From NCBI RefSeq assembly GCF_026011735.1, contig NZ_BRVN01000002.1, positions 186,001-250,000 of the forward strand: a stretch of DNA of 64,000 nt. Direction: 5' to 3'. The notes below the pieces were generated by a model. It saw only the letters and a program-made list of their open reading frames with translations. It had not been told where the DNA came from and did not search any database. Made by a program: the position numbers and the translations under genes. Of the stretch, positions 19,739-28,356 are shown one piece after another. Numbering within the stretch: the stretch's first letter is position 1; each line of letters begins with the position of its first letter. The stretch is from Dietzia sp. NCCP-2495. Its GTDB lineage: Bacteria; Actinomycetota; Actinomycetes; Mycobacteriales; Mycobacteriaceae.

Positions 19739-21019
19739 TCACGAATCTGACCCTGGGGCAGGCTCAGCAGTAGCGGGGTGGCAACGGCTTCGTGCTTGCT
19801 CGAGGTAACGCCGTGCTGCGGGATCGGTGGTCAAGGAGATTGCCCGGTCGTACGCACTCGCGGCCTCGCCGGTACGGCTAGCCTCCTCCAGCATCGCTGC
19901 GCGGGCGGCGAGCGCGGGCTGGAACCGGTCGGCTCGTTGTCTCAGCCCGTCGAGTAGCTCGAGCCCGGCTTCCGGGCCATCGCACCGGGCGGTGGCAACC
20001 GCCAGCGCCACCGCTCCGCCCGCGGTGGGGGATAGAGACTGGAGTCCGGCGTGGAGTCTGCGAATCGACTCCCAGTCCGTCACTCCCGTGTGGCGCCGTG
20101 CGCAGTGCAGTGCCTGGATGGCCGCCTGCAGTCGGTACGGGCCCGGGACGGTGGCTGTCCCCGCCGACCGCAGGTGTTCTTCTCCCCGTTCGAGCAGGGC
20201 AGCGTCCCACAGCCGGGTGTCCTGGCGTTCGAGCGGCACAAAATCACCGTGCGCGTCCACCCGTGCGCCAGCGCGGGCGGACGCCAGGCACAGCAACGCC
20301 GCGAGGCCGTGGGATTCGGGATCGTTCTCGACCAACTCGCACAGCAGTTCCGCCAGGTACAGCGCTTCTCCGGCCAGCCCGTCTCGCGCAGACTGTGCCG
20401 AAAAGGTCCAGTCCACGGCGTAGGCACCGTAGATCGCGGCCCGGATTGACTCGAGCCGGCTCGGTAGCTCGTCGATCCCGGGCGTTTCGAAGGGGATGTC
20501 GGCCGCCGCAATCCGCTTACGCGCCCTGGTCAGGCGGGCAGCCATGATCGCGGTCGGTACGAGGAGCAAGGCCCCGATCTTCTCGGCACTGAGTCCCAGG
20601 ATCGCGTTGAGCATGAGTGGGGTGCGAGCTGCGGGTTCCACTTCGGGGTGCGCCGCCACCGCGAGCAGTGCGAGTCGGTGATCGGGAATGGTCAGTGCCG
20701 AATCCTCTACCGGCGTTGAGAACCCGCCGGATCGTTCCCCTGCCGTGCTGTCGGGGTGGTCCTCGTCGATGGCTGTGGTGTGCCGTTCTCCGCGCCAGCG
20801 ATCACGTCGCCGGTTACGGGCCACGGTGAACAACCACGCCTCGGGGTCACGGGGAACTCCGCTGTCGGGCCACGTCCGTAGCGCCCTCTCCACGGCGTCG
20901 GAGAACGCATCCTCTGACGCCGCGAGGTCGCCGTCCGGGGCCGCCAGTAGCGCGATGAGCCTGGGGCGGGCATCGCGGACGACCCGGTCGATCACTCCGG
21001 AGTGCAGGGAGTCTTCCAT
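19739..21019 (-). CDS. ECF sigma factor, ECF42-type with long C-terminal domain
   Basis: 426-residue extracytoplasmic-function sigma factor. Region 2 is DAFSDAVERALRTW and AWLFTVARNRRRDRWR; region 4 is PLMLNAILGLSAEKI with ARLTRARKRI. The remaining ~220 residues are helical, TPR-like repeats that replace an anti-sigma partner. The gene overlaps a DGPF/YCII gene by 28 bases, the genomic hallmark of group ECF42. No anti-sigma gene is adjacent. Region 4 looks somewhat degenerate (LLLVPTAIMAARL). It is probably involved in stress response; its targets are unknown. Confidence 0.85.
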   Translation of the reverse strand: MEDSLHSGVIDRVVRDARPRLIALLAAPDGDLAASEDAFSDAVERALRTWPDSGVPRDPEAWLFTVARNRRRDRWRGERHTTAIDEDHPDSTAGERSGGFSTPVEDSALTIPDHRLALLAVAAHPEVEPAARTPLMLNAILGLSAEKIGALLLVPTAIMAARLTRARKRIAAADIPFETPGIDELPSRLESIRAAIYGAYAVDWTFSAQSARDGLAGEALYLAELLCELVENDPESHGLAALLCLASARAGARVDAHGDFVPLERQDTRLWDAALLERGEEHLRSAGTATVPGPYRLQAAIQALHCARRHTGVTDWESIRRLHAGLQSLSPTAGGAVALAVATARCDGPEAGLELLDGLRQRADRFQPALAARAAMLEEASRTGEAASAYDRAISLTTDPAARRYLEQARSRCHPATAEPAPGSDS

Positions 21020-21384
21020 CCGGTCTCATCGGCGTAGACGGCCACTCGGCGCACTTCGACGACTCCGTACGATCCGCCGGGGAACTTCTCCGCCCAGGCC
21101 AGCGCCGCGTCGTGGTCGTTGACTTCGAGGACGAAGACTCCGGCCAGGGACTCCTTGGCCTCGACGAACGGACCGTCCTCGATGACCGTCGACCCGGTTC
21201 GCCGGGTCACGGTGGTGGTGGCGGAGGACGGCTCGAGCATCTCGGCGGTCACCAGGACTCCCGCATCGGCGAGCGCGGCGGTGTAGTCGTTCATGAGATG
21301 CTGCATCTCGGCGATCTGCTCATCAGTGGGGCGAGGACCTGCGTCATCGAGTTCGGGTGCGTGAAAAACCAGTGCGTATCGCAT
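20992..21384 (-). CDS. DGPF/YCII-domain protein, ECF42 partner
   Basis: 130-residue ferredoxin-like-fold protein. It starts MRYALVFHAPE and contains IEDGPFVEAKESLAGVFVLE, with the DGPF motif that names the family. Genes of this type sit directly before ECF42 sigma factors and are their usual targets. GGAAGGA lies before ATG 21384. The 3' end runs into the sigma gene by 28 bases, so translation is coupled. Molecular activity is unknown. Confidence 0.88.
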   Translation of the reverse strand: MRYALVFHAPELDDAGPRPTDEQIAEMQHLMNDYTAALADAGVLVTAEMLEPSSATTTVTRRTGSTVIEDGPFVEAKESLAGVFVLEVNDHDAALAWAEKFPGGSYGVVEVRRVAVYADETGWKTPCTPE

Positions 21385-21433
21385 GGTGTGATCCTTCCTC
21401 GTGGTCGGCCGACGGTCGGCCGATTCGGGTGAT

Positions 21434-21460
21434 GACGATCCAGATCGCGCCAAATCGACA
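21434..21460 (-). promoter_or_regulatory. candidate ECF42 promoter (TGTCGA-N17-CGTC)
   Basis: On the minus strand TGTCGA (21460-21455) and CGTC (21437-21434) are separated by 17 bases, 50 bases before the DGPF start. From memory, ECF42 promoters have a TGTCGA -35 and a CG[A/T]C -10 at similar spacing. It would make the operon autoregulated. Confidence 0.55.
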
Positions 21461-21504
21461 CTCGACGCAGGATTTTCTTCTGACGTTGGTTCCGGTCGCG
21501 ATGT

Positions 21505-21522
21505 GGCCGGCCCGGTCCGGCC
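21505..21522 (-). terminator. weak hairpin after recQ
   Basis: 6-bp GC stem (21505-21510 with 21517-21522) just past the recQ stop on the minus strand, without a T tract. Confidence 0.35.
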
Positions 21523-21547
21523 GTGACTTGCCCGGCCTCCGTGCCAC

Positions 21548-23728
21548 TCAGCCTGTCGAGGCCACCGCGAGCGGCAGAACGGAAGGCGCGCCAGTGTCTC
21601 GCAGGTGCCGGGCCGCCTCGGTGACGGTCCAGCCCGTGCTCAGGAGGTCGGTGACGAGGAGGACCGGACCGTCTGGTGAGGCACCCGGGCCAACGAACGT
21701 GCCCCAGAGCTGCGCCACGCGGTAGGCGGAGTTCTGCGCTGTCACCGGTGGTAGCGCCTGGTCGCGGGTGAGTTCGCCGAGGTAGGTCATCCGCCCCATC
21801 TGGGCGAGTGCCTGCGCGAGGCTTGACAAAAGTTGAGGATGGTCACCGGTGAGGAGAGTGGCGACGCAGGTCGGTCGCTCATCCCATCCCCATTCACGGA
21901 GTACCGGAACGCATGCACGTGCAAGCCACTCGGGTGCCTCTTGGTCCGGCTCGTCCAGGAGAGCACGAAGCTTCTGCCCCAGGCCGAGATCGGTCAACCG
22001 GGCGAGTGCCCGGCCCTCGGCCGGGCCGTCGGCGATCTTGCCCTTGAGTGGGATGTCGAGTTTCGCCAACCCGGTCGGCCACTGCTTGCGCGGAGCGATC
22101 ACCACGCCGGGTCGCTCCAGTGCCTCCTTCGCCCGCGTCAGCGCGCTGTGGTCCACCTCGGTAGAGCGCCGTTGCCCGGTGCAGTTGTCGCAGCGGCCGC
22201 ACCCGCCGGCGTCCGGGTCGAGGGTGGGATCGTCGAGTTCGGCACGCAGGAAGTCCATCCGGCAGCCGTCGGTGCGGATGTACTCCAGCATCGTCTGTTG
22301 CTCGGACTGCCGCGCCTGTGCGAGGCCCGCGTAGCGCTCGGCGTCGTAGTCCCAGGCCTGCCCGGTGGACACCCAGCCACCGCGCACCCGCTGGACCGCG
22401 CCGTCCACATCGAGCACCTTGAGCACCATCTCCAACCTCGTGCGTCCCAGGTCTACGGCCGGCTCGAGGGCTTGTGTCGACAGGGCCCGGTCTGTCTGAA
22501 GTGCGTCGAGAACGCGACGCACCACGTCCTCGGGAGGAAACGCGAGTGAGGCGAAGTAGTTCCAGATCGCGCGGTCTTCGGGGCCGGGGATCAGGACCAC
22601 GTCGGCACGCTTGGCGGCACGGCCTGCACGGCCGATCTGCTGGTAGTAGGAGATCGGTGAGGACGGCGCGCCCAGGTGCACCACGAATCCCAGGTCCGGC
22701 TTGTCGAAACCCATCCCGAGAGCCGAGGTGGCAACCAGTGCTTTGACCTCGTTGTCGAGCAACGCACGTTCCAGTTCCTCGCGTTCGCTCGCGTCGGTCC
22801 GACCGGTGTAGGCACTGACGCGGTGCCCCGCTGAGGTGAGGAGCCCGGCCATGTCCTCCGCGGCGGCCACGGTGAGGCAGTAGACGATCCCACTCCCGGG
22901 CAGGGACTCGAGATTCTCCACCAGCCAGGCGGCCCGCTTCTCGGAATCGTCGATCGACACCACTGACAGGTGGAGAGATTCCCGGTCGAGGCCGCCCCGG
23001 AGCACGAGGGTGTCGCCCTGGTCCGAGCCCGAGCCAATGTCCGAGCCTGAATCCGGGTCTGAGGCCTTCAATCCCACGCCCAACTGCTCGGCGACGTCCT
23101 TGACGACCCGGTCGTTGGCGGTGGCGGTGGTGGCGAGGACCGGTACGCCGTCGGGCAGGTCGGCCAGGAGCGTGCGGATGCGCCGGTAGTCGGGGCGGAA
23201 GTCGTGCCCCCAATCCGAGACGCAGTGCGCCTCGTCCACCACCACGAGGCCGGCGTCCGCGGCCAACGCAGGCAGGACGGTGTCGCGGAAGTCGGGGTTG
23301 TTGAGCCGCTCGGGACTGACCAGCAGGACGTCCACGTCACCCTCACGGACCGACGCCCGCACCTCGTCCCATTCGGTCATGTTGGCCGAGTTGATGGTGG
23401 CCGCGCGCACGCCGGCCCGCGCGGCGGACTCGACCTGATTGCGCATCAGAGCGAGGAGTGGGGAGACGATCACTGTCGGCCCGGAGCCGAGTTCGCGGAG
23501 GAGTCGGGCCGCGATGAAGTACACGGCCGATTTGCCCCATCCGGTGCGCTGGACGACCAGGGCCCGCCGCTGATCCACGACCAGTGCCTCGATCGCCGTC
23601 CGCTGGTCCTCGCGCAGCCTCGCGCCCGGTCCGGCGAGTGCCGACAGTAACTCGTCGGCCCGGGATCGCAGGGCAGCGCGGTCGAGGGCGGCGGTACTGG
23701 AACCGGTACTGGTGGTCATGGCGCCCAT
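21548..23728 (-). CDS. recQ: RecQ-family ATP-dependent DNA helicase with PRTase-like tail
   Basis: 726-residue superfamily 2 helicase. RTGWGKS (about 61-67) is Walker A; VVDEAHCVSDWGHDFRPDYR holds the DEAH box (165-168). ALGMGFDKPDLGFVVHLGAP and QQIGRAGR are later motifs. A zinc cluster with CGRCDNC lies near residue 510. No HRDC domain is evident. Instead the last ~90 residues contain LLVTDLLSTGWTVTEAARHL, which resembles the PRPP loop of phosphoribosyltransferases such as ComF. An acidic Asp/Ser/Gly insertion lies between the helicase halves. ATG 23728 is chosen over 23719 because GGAGG is 11 bases upstream. It is divergent from the methyltransferase gene. Confidence 0.9.
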   Translation of the reverse strand: MGAMTTSTGSSTAALDRAALRSRADELLSALAGPGARLREDQRTAIEALVVDQRRALVVQRTGWGKSAVYFIAARLLRELGSGPTVIVSPLLALMRNQVESAARAGVRAATINSANMTEWDEVRASVREGDVDVLLVSPERLNNPDFRDTVLPALAADAGLVVVDEAHCVSDWGHDFRPDYRRIRTLLADLPDGVPVLATTATANDRVVKDVAEQLGVGLKASDPDSGSDIGSGSDQGDTLVLRGGLDRESLHLSVVSIDDSEKRAAWLVENLESLPGSGIVYCLTVAAAEDMAGLLTSAGHRVSAYTGRTDASEREELERALLDNEVKALVATSALGMGFDKPDLGFVVHLGAPSSPISYYQQIGRAGRAAKRADVVLIPGPEDRAIWNYFASLAFPPEDVVRRVLDALQTDRALSTQALEPAVDLGRTRLEMVLKVLDVDGAVQRVRGGWVSTGQAWDYDAERYAGLAQARQSEQQTMLEYIRTDGCRMDFLRAELDDPTLDPDAGGCGRCDNCTGQRRSTEVDHSALTRAKEALERPGVVIAPRKQWPTGLAKLDIPLKGKIADGPAEGRALARLTDLGLGQKLRALLDEPDQEAPEWLARACVPVLREWGWDERPTCVATLLTGDHPQLLSSLAQALAQMGRMTYLGELTRDQALPPVTAQNSAYRVAQLWGTFVGPGASPDGPVLLVTDLLSTGWTVTEAARHLRDTGAPSVLPLAVASTG

Positions 23729-23788
23729 GGTGCACCAGACCTCCGACAGCGGGCGCGGCGAACCATCGGACGGGTCCATACTGGCGAC

Positions 23789-24409
23789 ATGACTATGACC
23801 TGGAAAAGCATCGTCGCCGCCAACCCGGACCACTCGCGCAATTACGCGCAGCGCTGGGATGACATGGTCGACGAGGGCGTCGACATCGACGGCGAGGCCC
23901 GCCTGGTCGACGCCATGGCGCCGCGCGGTGCCCGGATCCTCGACGTGGGGTGCGGGCAGGGGCGGATGGGGATCTATCTGCACGAACGTGGACATCAGGT
24001 GACGGGGGTGGACCTGGATCCCTACCTCATCGAGCGGGCGCGCGAGGCCTGTCCCGAGGCGACGTGGGAGGTCGCGGACCTCGCCGACGACGGCTGGGCA
24101 ACCGGGCCGTTCGACCTGCTGGTGTCGGCGGGGAACGTGCTCGCGTTCGTCGATCCGGCGGACCGGGGGAGAGTGCTGGCCAACCTCGCCACGCGGATCG
24201 CGCCCGCGGGGGAGGGAACCGACGGTGCGGCAGGGCGGCTGGTCGTGGGGTTCGGCCTGGATCGAGGGTGGACCCGCGAGGAGTTTGACGCCGCCGCTGA
24301 CCACGCCGGGTTACGCGTCGAGCAGCGGTGGTCGACGTGGGACCTGCGGCCGTTCACCGACGCCGACGGGTTCCAGGTGGCCGTTCTGGTTCGTGCCGAC
24401 GAGACGTGA
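23789..24409 (+). CDS. class I SAM-dependent methyltransferase
   Basis: 206-residue methyltransferase. ILDVGCGQGRMGIYL is motif I and VTGVDLDPYLI motif II of the SAM fold; VADLADDGW corresponds to the acidic region after them. The substrate is unknown. ATG 23789 is preceded by CATACT six bases upstream, suggesting leaderless transcription; a second ATG is two codons downstream. It diverges from recQ with 60 bases between starts. Confidence 0.85.
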   Translation: MTMTWKSIVAANPDHSRNYAQRWDDMVDEGVDIDGEARLVDAMAPRGARILDVGCGQGRMGIYLHERGHQVTGVDLDPYLIERAREACPEATWEVADLADDGWATGPFDLLVSAGNVLAFVDPADRGRVLANLATRIAPAGEGTDGAAGRLVVGFGLDRGWTREEFDAAADHAGLRVEQRWSTWDLRPFTDADGFQVAVLVRADET

Positions 24410-24474
24410 GGACGTGCGTCGCGGATAAGTGCAGGTAGGTGACCTAAGTAGGTTATCCGATTGACACCCAGTGT

Positions 24475-24490
24475 TCGAACGAGAGTTCTA
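24475..24490 (+). promoter_or_regulatory. LexA SOS box upstream of the HNH gene
   Basis: TCGAAC-GAGA-GTTCTA matches the actinobacterial SOS-box consensus TCGAAC-N4-GTTCGA at 11 of 12 fixed positions. It overlaps a possible -10 TAGATT (24489-24494) and precedes a second -10 TATTGT (24500-24505) that lies six bases before the ATG. A TTGACA is at 24461-24466. LexA bound here would block transcription. Confidence 0.7.
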
Positions 24491-24511
24491 GATTCCCTGT
24501 ATTGTGGAGTC

Positions 24512-25870
24512 ATGATCGAGGACCTGGTGAGGGTGACGACGAGGGTCACCGAGCTCTCTGACGTGCGCTGGTCCGAGGTGTCCGATTCCGAGCTCCCCGG
24601 GGTGTTGCGGCAGCTCGAGGAGCTCTCGCGCCGGCTCGATGCCATCAACGCTTCCGGGGCCGCAGAGGCTGCGACGAGGGCGGAGAGTGCAGGGAGGTCG
24701 GTCACGTCCGCGGCCACCAGACTGGGCAACGACCTCGGGCTGACCGCCGGACAGTGCCGGTCCCGGATCGATGCCGGACGCCGCGAGGGCACGCCCGCCA
24801 TGGAGGCGCACCGGCAGGGCAGGATCACCGCGGCGCAGGAGCGGGCCATCGGGGAGGCCGTGGCGGAGTTGCCCGAGGGCACATCCGAGGATGCCCGGCG
24901 CGACTTCTCCCACCATCTGACCGAGCTCGCCGAGTTCGGCGCGAGTGTGCGTGCCCTCACCATGGCCGCCGCGCGCGAGCTCGCCGAGGCTGATCCGGGT
25001 CGCCTCGAGCGACTCGAGGAGGAGCAGCAGCGCCGACGTGAACTGCGGGCCCACCGTGCCGGTCTCGACGGGCTGGCGAGCGTTGGCATCACGTGCGAGC
25101 CCCGACTGCAGGCGCTCCTGGCGGCGGTCATCGCGCGCTTCGGCGCGCCCGGCCAGTGCATCGGATTCACCGCCGACCCCACGGCTAATCCCACTGCCGC
25201 CGCCGTGAACGATCCCGCTGCCGACGCCGCGACCGGCGATACCGCTGACTCCGCTGCCGGCGAGCCGGACACTCCCGACGTCTCCGCCGCGGACGACACC
25301 CGTACCGCAGGCCAGCGCGCCTATGACGCGCTGTGCCATGTGCTCGCACTCGGGCTGTCCGTGGAGCCCGCCGCCACCCGCGGCGTGGCCGCGATCGTCG
25401 TCCGGCTGACACCCGAGCAGCTCGACGCCGTGGAATCCGGCGAGCAGGGTGACTTGTCGGAGACCGACGCCGGTACCCAGCTCACCGCGGCCCAGGCCGT
25501 GTCGCTCGCAGGTCGGCGCTCCTGGTTCGTGTCCGCGCTGCGTGACGGTCGTGAGGAACTTCGTCGCATCGACATTGACCGTGTGCGCAATCGGCGGCTG
25601 GCCAGCGCCATCCAACGACTCGTCCTCTACACCGCCCACGGGGGATGCACCCACCCGGCATGTGAGAGACCGGCGGCCTCGTGCCAGGCACATCATGTGA
25701 CGGACTGGGCCGCGGGCGGACCCACGACAGTGCCCAATCTGGCGTTGGCGTGTCCCATCCATCACGGCTGGGTCGGCAGCGGCCCGAACTCGTGGCGAAC
25801 CGAGCCGGATCCGGTCAGGCCCGGCAAGCCCCGATGGATACCGCCCGGCACCCCGGCGAGGGCGGCATGA
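24512..25870 (+). CDS. DUF222 / HNH endonuclease-like protein (13E12 repeat family)
   Basis: 452-residue protein of the large actinobacterial family with an N-terminal helical DUF222 domain (about residues 15-330) and a C-terminal HNH nuclease domain. The HNH part has [17 protein letters not shown], then [12 protein letters not shown], giving paired cysteines and the H-N-H residues. A low-complexity Ala/Asp/Thr insertion lies at about residues 225-265. It is related to the mycobacterial 13E12 repeat proteins, which are often SOS-induced. ATG 24512 is preferred; the frame is open to 24461 but that start would lie within the operator. Confidence 0.85.
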   Translation: MIEDLVRVTTRVTELSDVRWSEVSDSELPGVLRQLEELSRRLDAINASGAAEAATRAESAGRSVTSAATRLGNDLGLTAGQCRSRIDAGRREGTPAMEAHRQGRITAAQERAIGEAVAELPEGTSEDARRDFSHHLTELAEFGASVRALTMAAARELAEADPGRLERLEEEQQRRRELRAHRAGLDGLASVGITCEPRLQALLAAVIARFGAPGQCIGFTADPTANPTAAAVNDPAADAATGDTADSAAGEPDTPDVSAADDTRTAGQRAYDALCHVLALGLSVEPAATRGVAAIVVRLTPEQLDAVESGEQGDLSETDAGTQLTAAQAVSLAGRRSWFVSALRDGREELRRIDIDRVRNRRLASAIQRLVLYTAHGGCTHPACERPAASCQAHHVTDWAAGGPTTVPNLALACPIHHGWVGSGPNSWRTEPDPVRPGKPRWIPPGTPARAA

Positions 25871-25910
25871 ACGCCCCGGCCGCCCCGCTCTCCGCCCGCC
25901 CGTGCCCAGG

Positions 25911-25916
25911 TAAGCT
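25911..25916 (+). promoter_or_regulatory. candidate -10 (TAAGCT) for leaderless proA
   Basis: TAAGCT ends seven bases before ATG 25924. Confidence 0.45.
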
Positions 25917-25923
25917 GGCCAGC

Positions 25924-27228
25924 ATGACCTCCAGCTCTCTCGACGTCACCGAACGCACCGACCTCGCCAGTGCCGAACCGGCCGCCGCGGACCCGGTCCG
26001 TGAGGCGGTTCGTGAGGCCGCAGGGCGGGCTCGCGCCGCCTCGCGCGAGCTGGCATTGCTGACGACCGACGCCAAGGACGCGCTCCTGGTCGCCGCCGCC
26101 GATGCGTTGGTCGCAGCCGCGCCACAGATCCTCGAGGCCAACGCGCGGGACATCGCCGAGCAGTCCGCCGAGGGAACCGGCGAGGCCATGCTCGACCGAC
26201 TTCGGCTGACGGTCGAGCGGATCGACGGAATCGCCGGTGGTCTCCGCCAGGTCGCCGCGTTGCCTGACCCGGTCGGCACCGTCACACGTGGCGGTGTCCG
26301 ACCCAACGGGCTGCAGCTGCGCCAGGTCCGGGTCCCGCTCGGTGTGGTCGGCATGATCTACGAGGGGCGACCCAACGTCACGGTCGACGCGTTCGGCCTC
26401 GCGTTCAAATCCGGCAACGCCGCACTGCTGCGGGGCTCCCGATCGGCCCGGCACTCCAACGAGGCGCTCGTCGCCGTCCTCCGGGGCGTCCTTGCCGAGC
26501 ACGGTCTGACCGTCGATGCGGCCCAGTTGCTGCCCTCGGAGGACCGCTCGTCGGTCACGCACCTCATCCAGGCGCGCGGACTCGTGGACGTGGTGATCCC
26601 TCGCGGCGGCGCCGGCCTCATCCAGGCAGTCGTCGAGAACGCCAAGGTCCCTGCCATCGAGACCGGCACGGGTAACTGTCACCTCTACATCCATGGAGAC
26701 GCGGATCTCGACGAGGCGATCGAGCTGTTGCTCAATGGCAAGACCCGCCGCTGCAGCGTCTGCAACGCCACCGAGACCGTCCTGATCGATTCGGCGCTGG
26801 GAGAGGCCGCGGTCGAGCGGGTCATCTCGGCGCTGCGGGAGGCCGGCGTGACCATCCACGGCGACCGGGAGGGGCTCGTCCCCGCGGACGACGTGGACTG
26901 GGGAGAGGAGTACCTCAGCCTGGACATCGCGCTCAAGGTGGTCGACGGTGTGGACGAGGCGATCGAGCACATCGCCCGGTGGTCGTCGGGTCATACCGAG
27001 GCCATCTCGACCCGCAGCCTCGACGTGGCGGACAGGTTCTGCGCCCGCGTCGACGCGGCGGCGGTCATGGTCAACGCGTCTACCGCGTGGACCGACGGCG
27101 AAATGTTCGGCTTCGGAGCCGAGATCGGCATCTCCACCCAGAAGCTCCACGCCCGCGGACCCATGGGGCTCGAGGAGCTGACCAGCACCAAGTGGATCGC
27201 CAACGGTAAGGGACACGTGCGGCCGTAA
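25924..27228 (+). CDS. proA: gamma-glutamyl phosphate reductase
   Basis: Second enzyme of proline synthesis, reducing glutamyl phosphate to the semialdehyde with NADPH; 434 residues. [19 protein letters not shown] and [10 protein letters not shown] are nucleotide-site segments, and the catalytic cysteine C280 lies in [21 protein letters not shown] and [18 protein letters not shown] complete the family pattern. The frame is open upstream into the DUF222 gene, but family proteins begin near ATG 25924. It is transcribed separately from proB. Confidence 0.96.
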   Translation: MTSSSLDVTERTDLASAEPAAADPVREAVREAAGRARAASRELALLTTDAKDALLVAAADALVAAAPQILEANARDIAEQSAEGTGEAMLDRLRLTVERIDGIAGGLRQVAALPDPVGTVTRGGVRPNGLQLRQVRVPLGVVGMIYEGRPNVTVDAFGLAFKSGNAALLRGSRSARHSNEALVAVLRGVLAEHGLTVDAAQLLPSEDRSSVTHLIQARGLVDVVIPRGGAGLIQAVVENAKVPAIETGTGNCHLYIHGDADLDEAIELLLNGKTRRCSVCNATETVLIDSALGEAAVERVISALREAGVTIHGDREGLVPADDVDWGEEYLSLDIALKVVDGVDEAIEHIARWSSGHTEAISTRSLDVADRFCARVDAAAVMVNASTAWTDGEMFGFGAEIGISTQKLHARGPMGLEELTSTKWIANGKGHVRP

Positions 27229-27243
27229 CGGGTCACGCAGCCC

Positions 27244-27306
27244 TGGCCCAGCCCAGCCCAGACCGAGCCGAGCCCGAGCCCAGGAACAGCCCGAGCCCAG
27301 CCCAGA
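27244..27306 (+). repeat. low-complexity CCCAG/CCGAG pentamer-like tract
   Basis: The proA-moxR spacer is built largely of repeated GCCCAG and GCCGAG units. The rest of the 129-base spacer holds GGAAGGA, the ribosome site of the next gene; I see no clear promoter. Confidence 0.6.
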
Positions 27307-27357
27307 CCTCACCTCAGATTCGCCACAGGCGAGACACCGACCGGAAGGATCCACCAC

Positions 27358-28239
27358 ATGGACCGCGCCCGCACCGCTCAACGACCGGCGTTCACGAGCA
27401 TCGACCACGTGATCGAGGCGCTGGGGGAGCAGGGATACCTGGCCGACAGGTCGACCGCGACGGTTGTGTTCCTCGCCGATCGCCTGGGCAAGCCGCTGCT
27501 CATCGAGGGACCTGCGGGTGTCGGCAAGACCGAGCTGGCAAAGGCCGTCGCGTCGGCCACCGAGGCGGAGCTCATCCGACTGCAGTGCTATGAGGGCGTC
27601 GACGAGGCGCGGGCGCTCTACGAGTGGAACCACGCCAAGCAGATCCTCCGGATCCAGGCAGGCCAGGGCGAGGGCTGGGACTCGACGCGCGACGACGTGT
27701 TCTCCGAGGAGTTCCTGCTGTCGCGTCCGCTGCTCACCGCCATCCGGCGGGACGAGCCCACCGTCCTGCTCGTCGACGAGGTGGACAAGGCGGACATCGA
27801 GATCGAGGGACTCCTCCTCGAGGTGCTCAGCGACTTCGCGGTGACGATCCCGGAGCTCGGCACGATCGAGGCCACGCGGCGGCCGTTCGCGGTGCTCACC
27901 TCGAACGCGGCCCGCGAGCTGTCCGAAGCGCTCAAGCGACGCTGCCTCTACCTCCACCTCGATTTCCCGACGCCCGAGCTCGAGCGCAAGATCCTCGCCT
28001 CGCGGGTCCCGGAACTCGACGACAGGCTCGCCGAACAGCTCATCCGCGTGGTGGGCGTGCTGCGGGCGATGGCGCTCAAGAAGGTCCCGAGCGTCTCCGA
28101 GACCATCGACTGGGGGCGCACCCTGGTCGCGCTGGGTCTGGACACGATCGACGACGAGGCGGTGTTGCAGACCCTCGGCGTGGTGCTCAAGCACCAGTCC
28201 GACCAGCTTCGCGCCGCCGCCGAGTTGCGGCTCAACTAG
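27358..28239 (+). CDS. MoxR-family AAA+ ATPase
   Basis: 293-residue AAA+ chaperone-like ATPase. GPAGVGKT (51-58) is Walker A, LLVDEVDKAD is Walker B, and LTSNAARELSEALKRRCLYL covers sensor 1 and the arginine finger. Members of this class act with a VWA-domain partner to insert metal cofactors or remodel proteins, and the partner is the next gene. GGAAGGA precedes the ATG. The TAG stop is followed by 39 sense codons in the same frame leading straight into the partner ATG. Confidence 0.9.
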   Translation: MDRARTAQRPAFTSIDHVIEALGEQGYLADRSTATVVFLADRLGKPLLIEGPAGVGKTELAKAVASATEAELIRLQCYEGVDEARALYEWNHAKQILRIQAGQGEGWDSTRDDVFSEEFLLSRPLLTAIRRDEPTVLLVDEVDKADIEIEGLLLEVLSDFAVTIPELGTIEATRRPFAVLTSNAARELSEALKRRCLYLHLDFPTPELERKILASRVPELDDRLAEQLIRVVGVLRAMALKKVPSVSETIDWGRTLVALGLDTIDDEAVLQTLGVVLKHQSDQLRAAAELRLN

Positions 28240-28245
28240 GACCCG

Positions 28246-28353
28246 CTGAGCGGTGAAGGGGAGCTGAGCAGTGAAGGCGAGCCGGGCAGCGAAGCGGAGC
28301 CGAGCAGTGAAGCGGAGCCGAGCAGTGAAGCGGAGCCGAGAAGTGAGGGGGAG
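28246..28353 (+). repeat. six 18-bp tandem repeats between moxR and the VWA gene
   Basis: Units start at 28246, 28264, 28282, 28300, 28318 and 28336. Units 4 and 5 are identical. Each encodes, in the frame of both neighbours, a six-residue acidic unit like PSSEAE. The last unit supplies the purine-rich ribosome site of the next gene. Confidence 0.95.
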
Positions 28354-28356
28354 ACG

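Noticed and set aside
24461-25870. DUF222-HNH gene as a prophage attachment site, as for phiRv1 in M. tuberculosis
   Set aside because: No integrase, no phage genes and no duplicated att core are visible.
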